Source of the DNA: JBDNJM01 sp041687755
GTDB taxonomy: Bacteria; Planctomycetota; UBA1135; GCA-002686595
Direction of reading: 5' to 3'
DNA length: 64,000 nucleotides
NCBI GenBank assembly: GCA_041687755.1
Contig: JBDNJM010000191.1
Coordinates: forward strand, 5,237-69,236
The notes below the pieces were generated by a model. It worked only from the letters and a program-made list of their open reading frames with translations. It did not search any database and was not told the DNA's origin. Both the position numbers and the translations under genes were made by a program. Below, one piece after another: positions 43,057 to 52,028 of this stretch (positions are counted from its first letter, which is position 1; each line of letters begins with the position of its first letter).

Positions 43057-43559
43057 GGACGGGAGCTCTCTGAGAGGGCGGGCCGGGCTTCGTTCTGGGG
43101 GGTCGCGCCCGATCCGGGACTTGGGGCCCTGCGCAGGCAGAGCGCCCGCCGGGACGGTGTCCAGGGGCGACTCGTTGGGCGTCATTGGGATTGAACGCCC
43201 TGGCGCGAACCTTCCATCATAGCAGCCCGGAAGGGTCCCAGGAAGTTGGTCCCCGGGTCCTCGGGGGCGCCATCCCAGAGGCTTGAAGAGCGCCCGGTGC
43301 TGGGGGCCCGGACACGGCCTTGGAACCCAGCCGAGCTTTCCGCTAAACCCGCGCATGGGTTCGTGGACAGCCCTCTTGCGGAGGCCCAGAATAAGTCGGC
43401 TCTACCGACGTATAAGCAAGTCGGCCAGGCCAGTCATAGTCGCAGTCCTCCCAAGGGCCGCGCCCCGCGGTCGATGGGCGGGTCCCTGTTCTTTACGGGG
43501 TCCACGGCGCTCTGTCGCTTTCCGCCTTGGGTCTCCCCCCCACCCTGCTCTTCATTTTC
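43057..43559. other. Divergent intergenic region before uvrA and the repeat protein
   Basis: No gene is supported. It must hold the promoter for the long minus-strand cluster and one for the plus-strand gene. A small hairpin GTCGG-CTCTA-CCGAC lies near 43396-43410, next to an AT-richer patch (GTATAAGCAAG). No LexA-type box was recognised. Confidence 0.35.
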
Positions 43560-46500
43560 ATGCGCAAGCTCCCGCTGCTGCTCCTGACGCTCGTCATCTT
43601 GGCCGGCGTCGGCTACTTCCTGTTCGACGCCCTCGACTCCGGAAACTCTGGGAACTCCGGCGCGGGCATGGGTCCGGGCGGCTTGGGCGCGGAGGCGGGC
43701 GACCAGCCGACGGCCGCCCTGCTCGACTTGGACGGCCACACTTTGAGTGAGACGGCTCTCGCGGGGTCCGAAACCGAAGCGGTGACCCGCGAGGCCTATT
43801 CGGTTGCCTCGGTGGGAACCCAAGTCGTGGCGGGCGTGGTGGACCTGCCCCCGGGCCTGCCCGCCGACGAGGAGCCGCGCGTGACGGCCTACTTGAGCAA
43901 CTCCAAGGATCCGGACATCCGTTCCAAGGAAGTCCACGCGGAGGTGGAGCCGGGGCCCGACGGGCGTTTCGAGGTCGAGCTGCCGAGCGGCGCAGGCCGG
44001 GTGTGGCTGATGGCCTCGGGGCGCTACCTGTACAGCCCGAAGGCCACCCGCCAGGACCTGCCCCTGGGCGAGGGCGACGAGCCGCCCATCGTGCGAGCGG
44101 AGCTCGGCTTCTGGGTCACCGGCCGCGTCGTGCTGCCGGCCGGCGCAACGACCGCCGACTTGGGCGAGTCGGGTCAGAGCCTGGAGCTCAGCCCGGACGC
44201 GATGAGCATGATCGGCATGGACTCGCTGATGTCGAACGTCCGTCCGCGCGACCTCGAGGCCGAGCTCGACAGCGACCTAGCGTTCGAGATCACCGGCGTC
44301 CCCATCGGGCGGGCCTACCAGGTGGACTACTTGCCGGCGCGCCTGACCGTGGCCCCGACGGAGCTCGAGGGCAAGCGCGGTGAGCACGTCGAGATCCAGG
44401 TCCAGCTGGACAATGGAGTCGAGGTCAGCGGCGTCGTCCTCGACGACGCCGGGCAGCCGGTGGCGGGCGCCGAGCTGGAGCTGGAGCGCGACGCGCTCAT
44501 GTTCGGCCAGGGCGGAGTTCTGGTGCGCGACGGAGAAACGGACGAGCTGGGGCGCTTCGTGCTGCCCGCCGTGCGGCCCGGCAGCCTCCAGATCCACGCG
44601 AGCGCGAAGGGCTACCTGACCGTCAACGAGTCGCTCGTGGTCACGGCCGGCGAACCGGTTGAGGACCTGGAGCTGCGTCTAGACAGGGGCGACATCATCT
44701 CGGGCGGCCTGCGCTGGCCGGACGGCCTGCCCGCCGCGGGCGTTGAAGTGAAGGCCGGTTTCGACCCCTCGTTCCTGGGAGGCATAGAGGCCTTTAACGC
44801 AATGCAGGGGGCCGAAGGCAGCGCTGAGACGGACGAACAGGGCCGCTTTACGATTCGGGGCCTGGGCAGGGGCCCCTTCCTGCTCGGGGCCGAGGCGGTG
44901 CCCGCGGGGACCGTGGCGGATGCCGCGCCCTGGAAGGTGCGGATGAACGCCGTGCGACCTGGCGAAGGCTACGAGCTGGTCCTTGAAGCTCCGTTGGGCG
45001 TCGCGGGGCGGGTGGTCGACGACCTAGGTGAACCCATGGGCGCCTTCCGCGTGCAGGCGCGGTCCCAAACCCAGGGCATGCTGAACGGGTTGGGAGCAGA
45101 GACGATCAGCGAGCGCTTTGAGTCCGAGGCCGGCGAGTTCTTCCTCAAAGGGCTGCGACCCGGCAAGTGGCTGATCTCCGCGCGCGCGATCGAATATGCG
45201 GGAGCCGAACTGCAGGAAGTCGAGCTCACCGCGCAAGGCCTCGACGGGCTCGTGCTGGTGCTGCCGCGCGCCGCGCGGGCTTCCGGCGTCGTCGTGGACG
45301 GCTACGGAAACCCGGTGCGCGGGGCGCGCGTCGCGCCGGATGTGAAGCTCGAGAATATGGGCTCCGCCTTGTTCAACGGCGACTCCGGCTCAAGCGTCAC
45401 CGATACCCAGGGCCGCTTCACGATCACCGACCTCGGCCCGGGGCCCCACGCCCTGGTCGCGTCCGCCCAGGACTTCGCTTCGAGCGAGCCCGTCGGCATC
45501 GAGGTGGTCTCGGGGGGCTCCGAGTCCGGGCTGGTGCTGACCCTGAGAATGGGCGGTTCCATTCTTGGAACGATCTACGGCGAGGACGGCAAGCCCGCCG
45601 CGGGCCGCAGCGTCATGGCCCAGAACCCGACCTCGCTCACGGCTCAACTCGGCGTCAAGAGCGACGCGCAGGGCGAGTTCCTGTTCGAATCGGTCACGCC
45701 CGGTGCCTATCAGGTCATGAGCTTCGGTTCCGGTGCCCCGGATAGCGGCAGCGGCGACGATGAGGGAGCCCAGATGGCATCCATGCTGTCGGGGATGAAG
45801 ATGGCCATGGTCGATGTCGTCGAGGGCGAACAGGCGGTCGTCGAGCTGGGCGCTCCGGCAGAGGACCCCGTGCTGCTCAAGGGCCGCGTGGTCTCTGATG
45901 GCGAGCCCGTTCCGAACGCGATGGTCAGCTTCCTCGCCGACGGCGGAGCCGGTCTCAGCGCCATGCGCATGGCGAGTACGAGCGTGGACGGAAGCTTCGA
46001 GTTCGAGCTGAACGAGCCGGGGACCTACCTGATCAGCGTTCAGAAGGTGCTGGGCACAGGACAGCAGCAGACCGTCGAGTTCCGCGAGTCGGTGCCGAGG
46101 GTCGAGGAGCACGAGGTCGAGCTGGAGCTGCCCCAGGGAGCCGTTCGCGGAACCGTGCGCTCAGAGTCGGGTGTGCCGCTCGGCAATGTCCGCGTCAGCC
46201 TGGGCGTGGACGGGCCCCGGGCCACCGGTTCGTTCACGGGCGGCAACTACGCCGAGCTGACGACGAACGACGATGGGACCTATGAGATCGAGTGGCTGCG
46301 GCCGGGTACCTACATCGTCGCCGCCGGCGGCGCTGCGATGGGCGGCCTGTTCGGCGACAGCGGCGATCAGGTCTACGGACGACAGACGCGCGGCGGCCTG
46401 GTCGTCTCCCTGGGCGAGGCCCTGAGCCAGGTCGACTTCTCGCTGAGGGCTCCCGGGCGCATGAGCGGGCGCGTGCTGGATTTGGCGGGGGAGCCGGTCG

Positions 46501-47000
46501 CCGAGGCGGCAATCTTCCTGCGCGATTCCGGCGGGCGGCTCGTGGACATGATCAGCATGGTGCGCAGCGATGCGAGCGGAAACTTCACCTACCGCGGCCT
46601 GGAGCCCGGCAAGTATTCCGCGTCCGCCCGCCTGGATACGCGCGTGAGCCACAAGCCCGTCGCCGTGACGATCTCTGCAGACGAGGAGAGCGAAGCCGTT
46701 CTGCGCGTCGATGTGGGCACGATGCTGTTGATCACGATCTCGGATCGGGACGGCAACGAGATTGAGTGCAAGCTCTCCGTGGACGACAGCAGGGGCAACG
46801 AGGTCTACGGCATGCTCTCGCTGGGCGAGCTAATGGACGCCTTCGGCAACGGAACGTTCTCGAGCAGCGAGCAGCGCGTCGGTCCCCTTGGACCCGGGTC
46901 CTACCGGATGTACGCGGAGGCGGCCGACGGTCGCAGCGACAAGAAGTCTGTCAGGCTGACGGGGCAGGAGACCCGTCGGATCAAGCTCCGACTGGACTGA
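43560..47000 (+). CDS. Large membrane-anchored protein with carboxypeptidase-regulatory-like repeats
   Basis: The 1146-aa protein starts MRKLPLLLLTLVILAGVGYF, an N-terminal anchor or signal. The rest is about ten beta-sandwich units of the carboxypeptidase regulatory type, each with V-x-G-x-V-x-D-x-x-G-x-P-x-x-G-A-x-V and, later, TDEQGRFTIRGLGRGPFLL-type turns (for example GVVLDDAGQPVAGAELELE, GVVVDGYGNPVRGARVAPD, GRVLDLAGEPVAEAAIFL). No enzyme domain is seen. It is probably exposed on the cell surface or in the periplasm and may bind sugars or proteins. Codon use matches its neighbours. A terminator-like hairpin follows at 47034-47073. Confidence 0.85.
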   Translation: MRKLPLLLLTLVILAGVGYFLFDALDSGNSGNSGAGMGPGGLGAEAGDQPTAALLDLDGHTLSETALAGSETEAVTREAYSVASVGTQVVAGVVDLPPGLPADEEPRVTAYLSNSKDPDIRSKEVHAEVEPGPDGRFEVELPSGAGRVWLMASGRYLYSPKATRQDLPLGEGDEPPIVRAELGFWVTGRVVLPAGATTADLGESGQSLELSPDAMSMIGMDSLMSNVRPRDLEAELDSDLAFEITGVPIGRAYQVDYLPARLTVAPTELEGKRGEHVEIQVQLDNGVEVSGVVLDDAGQPVAGAELELERDALMFGQGGVLVRDGETDELGRFVLPAVRPGSLQIHASAKGYLTVNESLVVTAGEPVEDLELRLDRGDIISGGLRWPDGLPAAGVEVKAGFDPSFLGGIEAFNAMQGAEGSAETDEQGRFTIRGLGRGPFLLGAEAVPAGTVADAAPWKVRMNAVRPGEGYELVLEAPLGVAGRVVDDLGEPMGAFRVQARSQTQGMLNGLGAETISERFESEAGEFFLKGLRPGKWLISARAIEYAGAELQEVELTAQGLDGLVLVLPRAARASGVVVDGYGNPVRGARVAPDVKLENMGSALFNGDSGSSVTDTQGRFTITDLGPGPHALVASAQDFASSEPVGIEVVSGGSESGLVLTLRMGGSILGTIYGEDGKPAAGRSVMAQNPTSLTAQLGVKSDAQGEFLFESVTPGAYQVMSFGSGAPDSGSGDDEGAQMASMLSGMKMAMVDVVEGEQAVVELGAPAEDPVLLKGRVVSDGEPVPNAMVSFLADGGAGLSAMRMASTSVDGSFEFELNEPGTYLISVQKVLGTGQQQTVEFRESVPRVEEHEVELELPQGAVRGTVRSESGVPLGNVRVSLGVDGPRATGSFTGGNYAELTTNDDGTYEIEWLRPGTYIVAAGGAAMGGLFGDSGDQVYGRQTRGGLVVSLGEALSQVDFSLRAPGRMSGRVLDLAGEPVAEAAIFLRDSGGRLVDMISMVRSDASGNFTYRGLEPGKYSASARLDTRVSHKPVAVTISADEESEAVLRVDVGTMLLITISDRDGNEIECKLSVDDSRGNEVYGMLSLGELMDAFGNGTFSSSEQRVGPLGPGSYRMYAEAADGRSDKKSVRLTGQETRRIKLRLD

Positions 47001-47033
47001 TCCAAGGGGACAGGATGCCCCGGCCCAAAAAGA

Positions 47034-47073
47034 GTCGAACCCGCACCCCCGTCCATGGGGATGCGGGGCCGAC
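47034..47073 (+). terminator. Terminator-like hairpin after the large repeat protein
   Basis: GTCG-aa-CCCGCA (47034-47045) pairs with TGCGGG-gc-CGAC (47062-47073), followed by the pyrimidine tract TTCTCTTCTCTCC. It lies 34 nt after the stop codon. Confidence 0.4.
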
Positions 47074-47155
47074 TTCTCTTCTCTCCGCCGGGCTGGTCTC
47101 GTTAAGGCCACGGGGCGCCTCGACGAGGGGAGGCTGTAGCTACGTGCGAGCGTTC

Positions 47156-48127
47156 TCAGCCAAGAGCGAAGTCTCCTGGCTGGAGGAACCAGCGGTCCCG
47201 CAGCCAATACGTGTCCCAGCGACTGCTGTGCCGCTGGGCGGCGTGCAGTCGATCGGTGCCACCGACGCGGAAGCCGTGGGCCTGTAAGCGTTCGAACCAG
47301 GGCGACCACTCGGGCAGGAAGGCGGTGACACGCGCGGCGCCTAGCTGCGCTGCCGCCTGGCCCAGGGCTCCAATCAGGGCTTAGCCCGCTCGCTCCTCCC
47401 AGTCGGGGACCTGCCAGTTCACCAACTCGAGTTGCTGGGCTCGCTCGCAAAAGATCAGGTACCCGATCAGCTGGCCGTGCCAGCGCACCGCCAGGCTCCT
47501 GTGGCGGTGCAGCGGATGCTCCGCGAAGCGCCACCGCACGAGCGCGGCGTCGCGCATGCTGCAGGCGGCGGTGTTGGCTGCGACGCGCTCCGAAAATTCT
47601 CGGATCTCGCGCCCACGGTCGCGCAGCGGACGCAGGTCGTCGTTCCTAGGCGCGTGCGGAGCGAAGTCTTCCGCTGCCCACACCAGCTGCGTCTCTCCGC
47701 GCACGACATCGAGGTCGAGCGCAGCCTCGAGGCCCGGCCACGCCGCCGCGCCTACGCCGGCGTAGGCCAGGTTGCGCTCGCCTGCGTGCCGCAGCTCGCG
47801 CAGTCGATCATCGACTGCCGGACCCCATGGGGCCCCCGCCGTCCGCGGGGACTGCACGAGCAGGGCCACCTCGGACCAGCTGCGGTCCTCTTGCCCCACC
47901 CGCTGGGCGATGCGGCGCAGCACGACCAGGGACTCGAGCCGGCCGTCAGGATCTTCGGTTCCTATCAGCTCGCAGTCCGGAGCGCGTCGCACCCAGGCCC
48001 AAACGGCCTGGAGCAGGTGCTCCCAGACCGCCGGCGTCGCCGGACCGAGATCGCGGCGCCGCAGCAGCTTCAGGACGGCGAGTTCGTCTTCAAGGGTCAC
48101 CCTGCGGGCGTTGCTGTGGATCAACAC
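47156..48127 (-). pseudogene. GNAT-type acetyltransferase-like gene interrupted by TAA
   Basis: One frame of 324 codons runs from GTG 48127 to TGA at 47156-47158, broken once by TAA at 47381-47383 (codon 249). Before the stop: RWRFAEHPLHRHRSLAVRWH, GQLIGYLIFCERAQQLELVN. After it: ALIGALGQAAAQLGAARVTA, FLPEWSPWFERLQAHGFRVG and TYWLRDRWFLQPGDFALG, the normal GNAT C-terminal end (an acceptor loop, then W-x-x-x-x-GDFxxx). The continuity after the stop shows a recent nonsense mutation, not a real C-terminus. The start overlaps the stop of the preceding GNAT gene. Such paired GNATs often sit in planctomycete polysaccharide or peptide-modifying clusters. Confidence 0.75.
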
Positions 48128-48642
48128 AGATCGAAGTCCCCCAGGCTGTAGTCCCAGTGCTCGTAGAGCCAGTCGACGTCGAACACCCACGTGTAGCAGC
48201 GGCCGACCAGGTAGTACGGACTGGGTGCGACCCGGAACCCGGCCTGCTGGAACCACGTGAAGTGCCGCCCGCGTTCGGACCGCACGGCGACCAGCCGCAG
48301 AATGCCGCGCGAACGCGCAAAGCCCTGGAGTCGGTCCAGCGGAGCGGCGGAAGCGCGACCGGCTTTGTGGGGGTCCACGATCCACTCGGCGATCAGTCCG
48401 CAGGCCTCCCCGCCGAACGATCCGCGGGTCGCGTCGGCGAGTCCGAGCGCCTCCCCCGTTGTTTCGCTGCGCGCGAGCAGCATGCAGTAGTCCACGTCGG
48501 GCCGGTCCAGGTAGCTCCAGCGCAGGTCGTCGGCGCGCTTGACCAGTGTGGCGAGGAGCCCTTCGGCCGCCCGTTCGAACAGGGCGTCCAGCTCAGGCGC
48601 CGCCTCCTCGAACAGCGCCCGATCCGCGCTCAACAGGGACAC
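48121..48642 (-). CDS. GNAT-family acetyltransferase, probably 5'-truncated
   Basis: The C-terminal GNAT region is clear: ADDLRWSYLDRPDVDYCMLL, GEALGLADATRGSFGGEACG, LIAEWIVDPHKAG, then GRHFTWFQQAGFRVAPSPYY and WLYEHWDYSLGDFDLC. The start is unclear. GTG at 48642 is the first reasonable codon, giving 173 residues, while family members of this type usually have another about 100-150 N-terminal residues. Upstream the frame passes into sequence whose opposite strand is the recombinase pseudogene. The missing N-terminal part may have been lost when the mobile element arrived. It is coupled to the interrupted GNAT gene downstream. Confidence 0.6.
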   Translation of the reverse strand: MSLLSADRALFEEAAPELDALFERAAEGLLATLVKRADDLRWSYLDRPDVDYCMLLARSETTGEALGLADATRGSFGGEACGLIAEWIVDPHKAGRASAAPLDRLQGFARSRGILRLVAVRSERGRHFTWFQQAGFRVAPSPYYLVGRCYTWVFDVDWLYEHWDYSLGDFDLC

Positions 48643-48840
48643 AGCGACCCCCTCCCCGCGCTCGGGCGAGTACCGCGAGGCCTCGTGACCGCTGCCCCTG
48701 ACGAGGACGACATCTAATGGCTGATGAACGCTTGCCGACCCCGAGCTACCCCACATCTGTTCCCGCGAGCCCAGGGTTCTCGGAGCAAATCCGGCGTCGC
48801 TTCGGCTCAGGCTCTCGAGCGGGTGGACCCTGGGAGCGCC

Positions 48841-49683
48841 GTGGCCATCCTCGCAGCCGTGCCCGCCGAAGAAGTCTGGCTGCAAGCCCTCGACTCTGAG
48901 CGCACCCGCCTGGCCAACCGCAGCGATGTGCGCCAGTTCCCCAAGGGAATCAAAATCGCCTCTAGCGACGAACTGTAGGCGGTCACTCCCCCGGTCATAA
49001 TCATTTGGCGCGGGCGAATAGTTCAGGAAAAAGCCGCAGGTGGCCTTGGCCTCAAGCGGACGACTGTTCGCCGCAAGCTCTCCGCTCTCTCCAGTTTGTT
49101 CGAGCACCTGGTCGAGCAAGGCATCGTCGATTTCAACCTGGTGCAAGAGGTCAAGCGACCGGGACGCACGAAGAAGGACCGCAGGGGCAAGACCGCGCCA
49201 CTGGTGCAGGAGGAAACTCCGGCGATGCTCAACGCTCCAGCCGAAGACACCGTGATTGGTGCGCGGGTCCGCGCCATTCTCTCTCTGGGTTTCCAGAACG
49301 GGTTGCGTCGTCGCGAGATTGCTCATCCCGCGGTCGGTTGCATCGAGATTCGCGAACGTCTCCCCCACATTACCCACACAGCCAAGGGCGGCGACGAGCA
49401 TACCGTTCCGCTGAATCCGCAGGCGCACAAGCGCCTGCGGGACTATCTTGAGCTAGCAGGCCACGGTGACCAACTGGACGGACCCATGTTCCGGCCCACC
49501 CGTCCGAATCACGTCGAATGAACAGAGAACATGGACCGGCACATGGACCCGGACATGCTTGACCGCATCGTGAAGAAGTGGGCCGAGAAGGCTCTCGGTC
49601 GCGTGCGTGGAACCTCAGCGCGCTCGATGCGCTCGACCTTAATTACCCGCGCGCTGGAGAATGGCTGTCATCTCGAACACGTC
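48841..49683 (+). pseudogene. Tyrosine recombinase/integrase pseudogene with two in-frame stops
   Basis: One frame from GTG 48841 gives an integrase. The N-terminal core-binding region is VPAEEVWLQALDSERTRLAN, and TTVRRKLSALSSLFEHLVEQ lies after a TAG at 48976-48978. The catalytic part has LSLGFQNGLRRREIA (first catalytic Arg) and THTAKGGDEHTVPL (catalytic Lys). A TGA lies at 49519-49521, then ARSMRSTLITRALENGCHLE continues in frame. The box II His (HxxR) is Arg here, and the C-terminal His and Tyr are gone because the frame is cut at about 49683. Three independent lesions show it is dead. Confidence 0.8.
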
Positions 49684-49856
49684 GGAGCAACGGCCGCCTC
49701 GAGGGGCTCAACGGCAAGGCCCGCACAATCCCCCGGAGATCCTATGGCTTCCATTCTGGGCCCGCCCTGCTCTTCCTCTGCTGCGGGGGCGTTAAGGTCA
49801 CCCCGGCCTTCACGACACCGTCAGGCACGCACTATAGAGGCAGGAAAGCCGGTTAA
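49674..49856 (+). pseudogene. ISL3-like transposase, C-terminal fragment
   Basis: In a different frame from the recombinase, RTRRSNGRLEGLNGKARTIP, RRSYGFHSG and ALLFLCCGGVKVTPAF match the end of DDE transposases of the ISL3 (IS204/IS1001/IS1096/IS1165) group, where SNGxxEGxNxKxxxI is a hallmark. A short piece after GFHSG seems deleted. The fragment sits right where the recombinase loses its C-terminus, so this element's insertion probably cut the recombinase gene. Family assignment is from the motif only. Confidence 0.5.
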
Positions 49857-50290
49857 ACGGCCCGACTCCGCAGCCGCTGTGCGGGTCGTAGAACACCACC
49901 CCCTGGCCGTACTGTTCATCGCAATGACCCGGCTGTGCATGTCATCCGCGGCCGACGCCTCAGACGGTGGACTATGACTCCCTCTCGCAGAAGGGCCGCG
50001 ATCCTGGGCTTCGCCGCCTATATCACACGAGTCCTGCTGCCTGCCGAAGAGCGCCAGGTGTGCAGCGCTATACAACAACTCATGCGTCGCATCATCAGGG
50101 CCCGCGAGCCACGAAGACGGGAACGCCACTTTTCAAGGCGATCCTTCAAACCCGGGCCGAGGTGGGGTCCGACAGGGCGTCGAGGAGCCTAATGGTATTG
50201 CCCAGGGGGAGAGGCGCCCGGGGGGCCGGTGCCGGACGAGTTGGAGTTCATGGTTGGAGGAGCTAGCGGAGGTGCTGCCCGCCTGTGCGA
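49857..50290. other. Non-coding stretch right of the decayed elements
   Basis: No supported gene. It may contain the rest of the ISL3-type element and the 3' flank of dacB. I found no attachment-site duplicate by eye, no tRNA and no clear terminator. Confidence 0.4.
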
Positions 50291-51991
50291 TCAGCGCCCG
50301 GCGCTCAGGGGCTCCAGGGTCACCAGGGCGTTGACGATGGACTCCTGGAGCGGCTTGAACACGCGCGTGTTGAGCCCGCTGGCGATCGGGTACTCCACGA
50401 GAATTGAGAACACGATCTCACGACCCTCCAGGGTCGTCGCCAGGCCAGAGAGGGCGCTTGCGCCGCTGATCCAGCCAGACTTGGCGCGCACGCGACCCTG
50501 GGCGGGCGTCGAACGCATGCGGGACTCAAGCGTGCCGCTCTTTCCCATCAGAGCCAGCGAGGAGATGAATGCATGCCGTCTGTCCGAGTCTAGCTCCATC
50601 GCCGCTCCGAGCAGCTCACCGATCAACTCTGGCGAGACGCGATTGTCCCGGCTGAGACCGGACCCATCCGCCTGGGCGAAGCCCTCTAGCTCCAGCCCGA
50701 GCCGCTGGAACACGTCGCGCACGGCTCGCGACCCCGCGCTGCGGCTGCCCTCGCCGTAGCGCGCGTGCCCTAGGCCGATCAGCAGCGCGTCGGCCACCGA
50801 GTTCGCGGAGTCGGCGTTGATCGGCTCGAGCAGCTCCAGCCAGCTCGAGCGCACGGTCCCGAGCGGGCGCCCCGGTCCGACCTGCCGGACCTCGCGCGTC
50901 GAGCCCGTGATTTGCACGCCGCGTCGCTCCAGCTGATCGCTGAACACGCTGCCGAACATGCGCACGGGATCCGGGTGCCGAAAGGTCTTGGTGAACTTCG
51001 CGCTGGGGCCGCCGTACTTGCCCGTGATCTTCAGGTAGTTGCGTTCATCCACCAGTCCAATGCGCACGTCATTGAACGAGTTCGCCATGGTCCGCACCGA
51101 GAACTCCTCGGTGAGCCCGCTCGGGCTGGGCCAGACCTCCACGGCGCACCAGTCGTCGGGGCGCGCCCCAGCGGTGACCTCCGCGTCGATCATGCCGCTC
51201 TGGACGGTGAGCGGCGCGGCCATCGCGTAACTCATCGTCCACCACTGGCTCTTGGGCTCCGGCCACCCGGGGGCGGGCTGGGCCTCGTTGAAGCTGCCCA
51301 GATCGAGCAGCAGAGCGCCTTCGACGCGATCGATCCCCGCCCCCGCGACCTGGGCGGCCAGGCGTCCGATGCGGGCAACTGCGCCGCGCGGGTCGTCGCG
51401 GACGAAGAACGGGTCCCCTCCGGCGCGCACGACCAGGTCCCCCTCCAGCGTCGCTCCCCGGAGCTCGCCCAGCGCATCAACGTGCGTCTCGAAGGCCCAA
51501 TCGGGAGGCAGCAGGATCAGCGCGGCGAGCGTCGTCACCAGCTTCATGTTGGAGGCCGGCGTGTACAGACGCTGGGCGCCGCGCTCGACCAAGACGGCTC
51601 CGCTGGCCAGATCGACGACGTACACGCCAATTTTCACGGCGGACCCGCGCACGCCCGAGATGCGCTCGGCGTCCACCTTGGAGCGGGCCTCTGCAATGGC
51701 GGCCTCGACGGCGCTGGACAGGCCGGGGTGAATAGAGCGCGGCCGGCGCTCGCGGGTTTCCGGGGACGGCAGCAGCTGCCGTGCGCCGCGGTCTGTAGGG
51801 CCAGTGCTCGGTCCCGGGGCGCGGCGCTCGGTCGCCGGAGCCTTCGATTCGGTGCGCGACGCTTGTGAGCGCTCGTCCGCCCGCACCTCGCCTCCAGCTC
51901 CGCTCTGGCCATACCGCCAGCTGGCAAAGCCGAGCCCGAGGGCGGCCAGCAGGGCGACAGGCAGCAACAGGTGGATCGAACGATTGTCCAT
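50291..51991 (-). CDS. dacB: D-alanyl-D-alanine carboxypeptidase/endopeptidase (PBP4, S13 family)
   Basis: The 566-aa protein starts MDNRSIHLLLPVALLAALGL, one N-terminal membrane helix or signal. A Ser/Arg/Pro-rich spacer follows to about residue 125. The active-site SxxK is in LYTPASNMKLVTTLAAL (SNMK), a SxN-like element is in NADSANSVADALL, and the third box appears as AKSGWISGASALSG (KSG in place of KTG). GKSGTLESRM is another S13 signature. The enzyme trims peptidoglycan peptides in the periplasm. An upstream ATG is rejected because it would add a Thr/Pro-rich tail. The M28 peptidase gene ends 37 nt upstream in the same direction. Confidence 0.85.
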   Translation of the reverse strand: MDNRSIHLLLPVALLAALGLGFASWRYGQSGAGGEVRADERSQASRTESKAPATERRAPGPSTGPTDRGARQLLPSPETRERRPRSIHPGLSSAVEAAIAEARSKVDAERISGVRGSAVKIGVYVVDLASGAVLVERGAQRLYTPASNMKLVTTLAALILLPPDWAFETHVDALGELRGATLEGDLVVRAGGDPFFVRDDPRGAVARIGRLAAQVAGAGIDRVEGALLLDLGSFNEAQPAPGWPEPKSQWWTMSYAMAAPLTVQSGMIDAEVTAGARPDDWCAVEVWPSPSGLTEEFSVRTMANSFNDVRIGLVDERNYLKITGKYGGPSAKFTKTFRHPDPVRMFGSVFSDQLERRGVQITGSTREVRQVGPGRPLGTVRSSWLELLEPINADSANSVADALLIGLGHARYGEGSRSAGSRAVRDVFQRLGLELEGFAQADGSGLSRDNRVSPELIGELLGAAMELDSDRRHAFISSLALMGKSGTLESRMRSTPAQGRVRAKSGWISGASALSGLATTLEGREIVFSILVEYPIASGLNTRVFKPLQESIVNALVTLEPLSAGR

Positions 51992-52028
51992 AGGGTCTCG
52001 AAGCGTTGCGGCAGGGGGCCGGTAAGGG

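Noticed and set aside
47032..47044. Minus-strand GCGGGTTCGACTC resembling a tRNA T-arm
   Set aside because: The 3' side of the T-stem and acceptor stem do not pair and no anticodon arm can be drawn; the bases are better explained as part of the terminator-like hairpin at 47034-47073.
47381..47383. TAA inside the GNAT frame as a possible recoded codon
   Set aside because: Selenocysteine uses TGA and pyrrolysine uses TAG; no stimulatory structure is evident, so a nonsense mutation is simpler.
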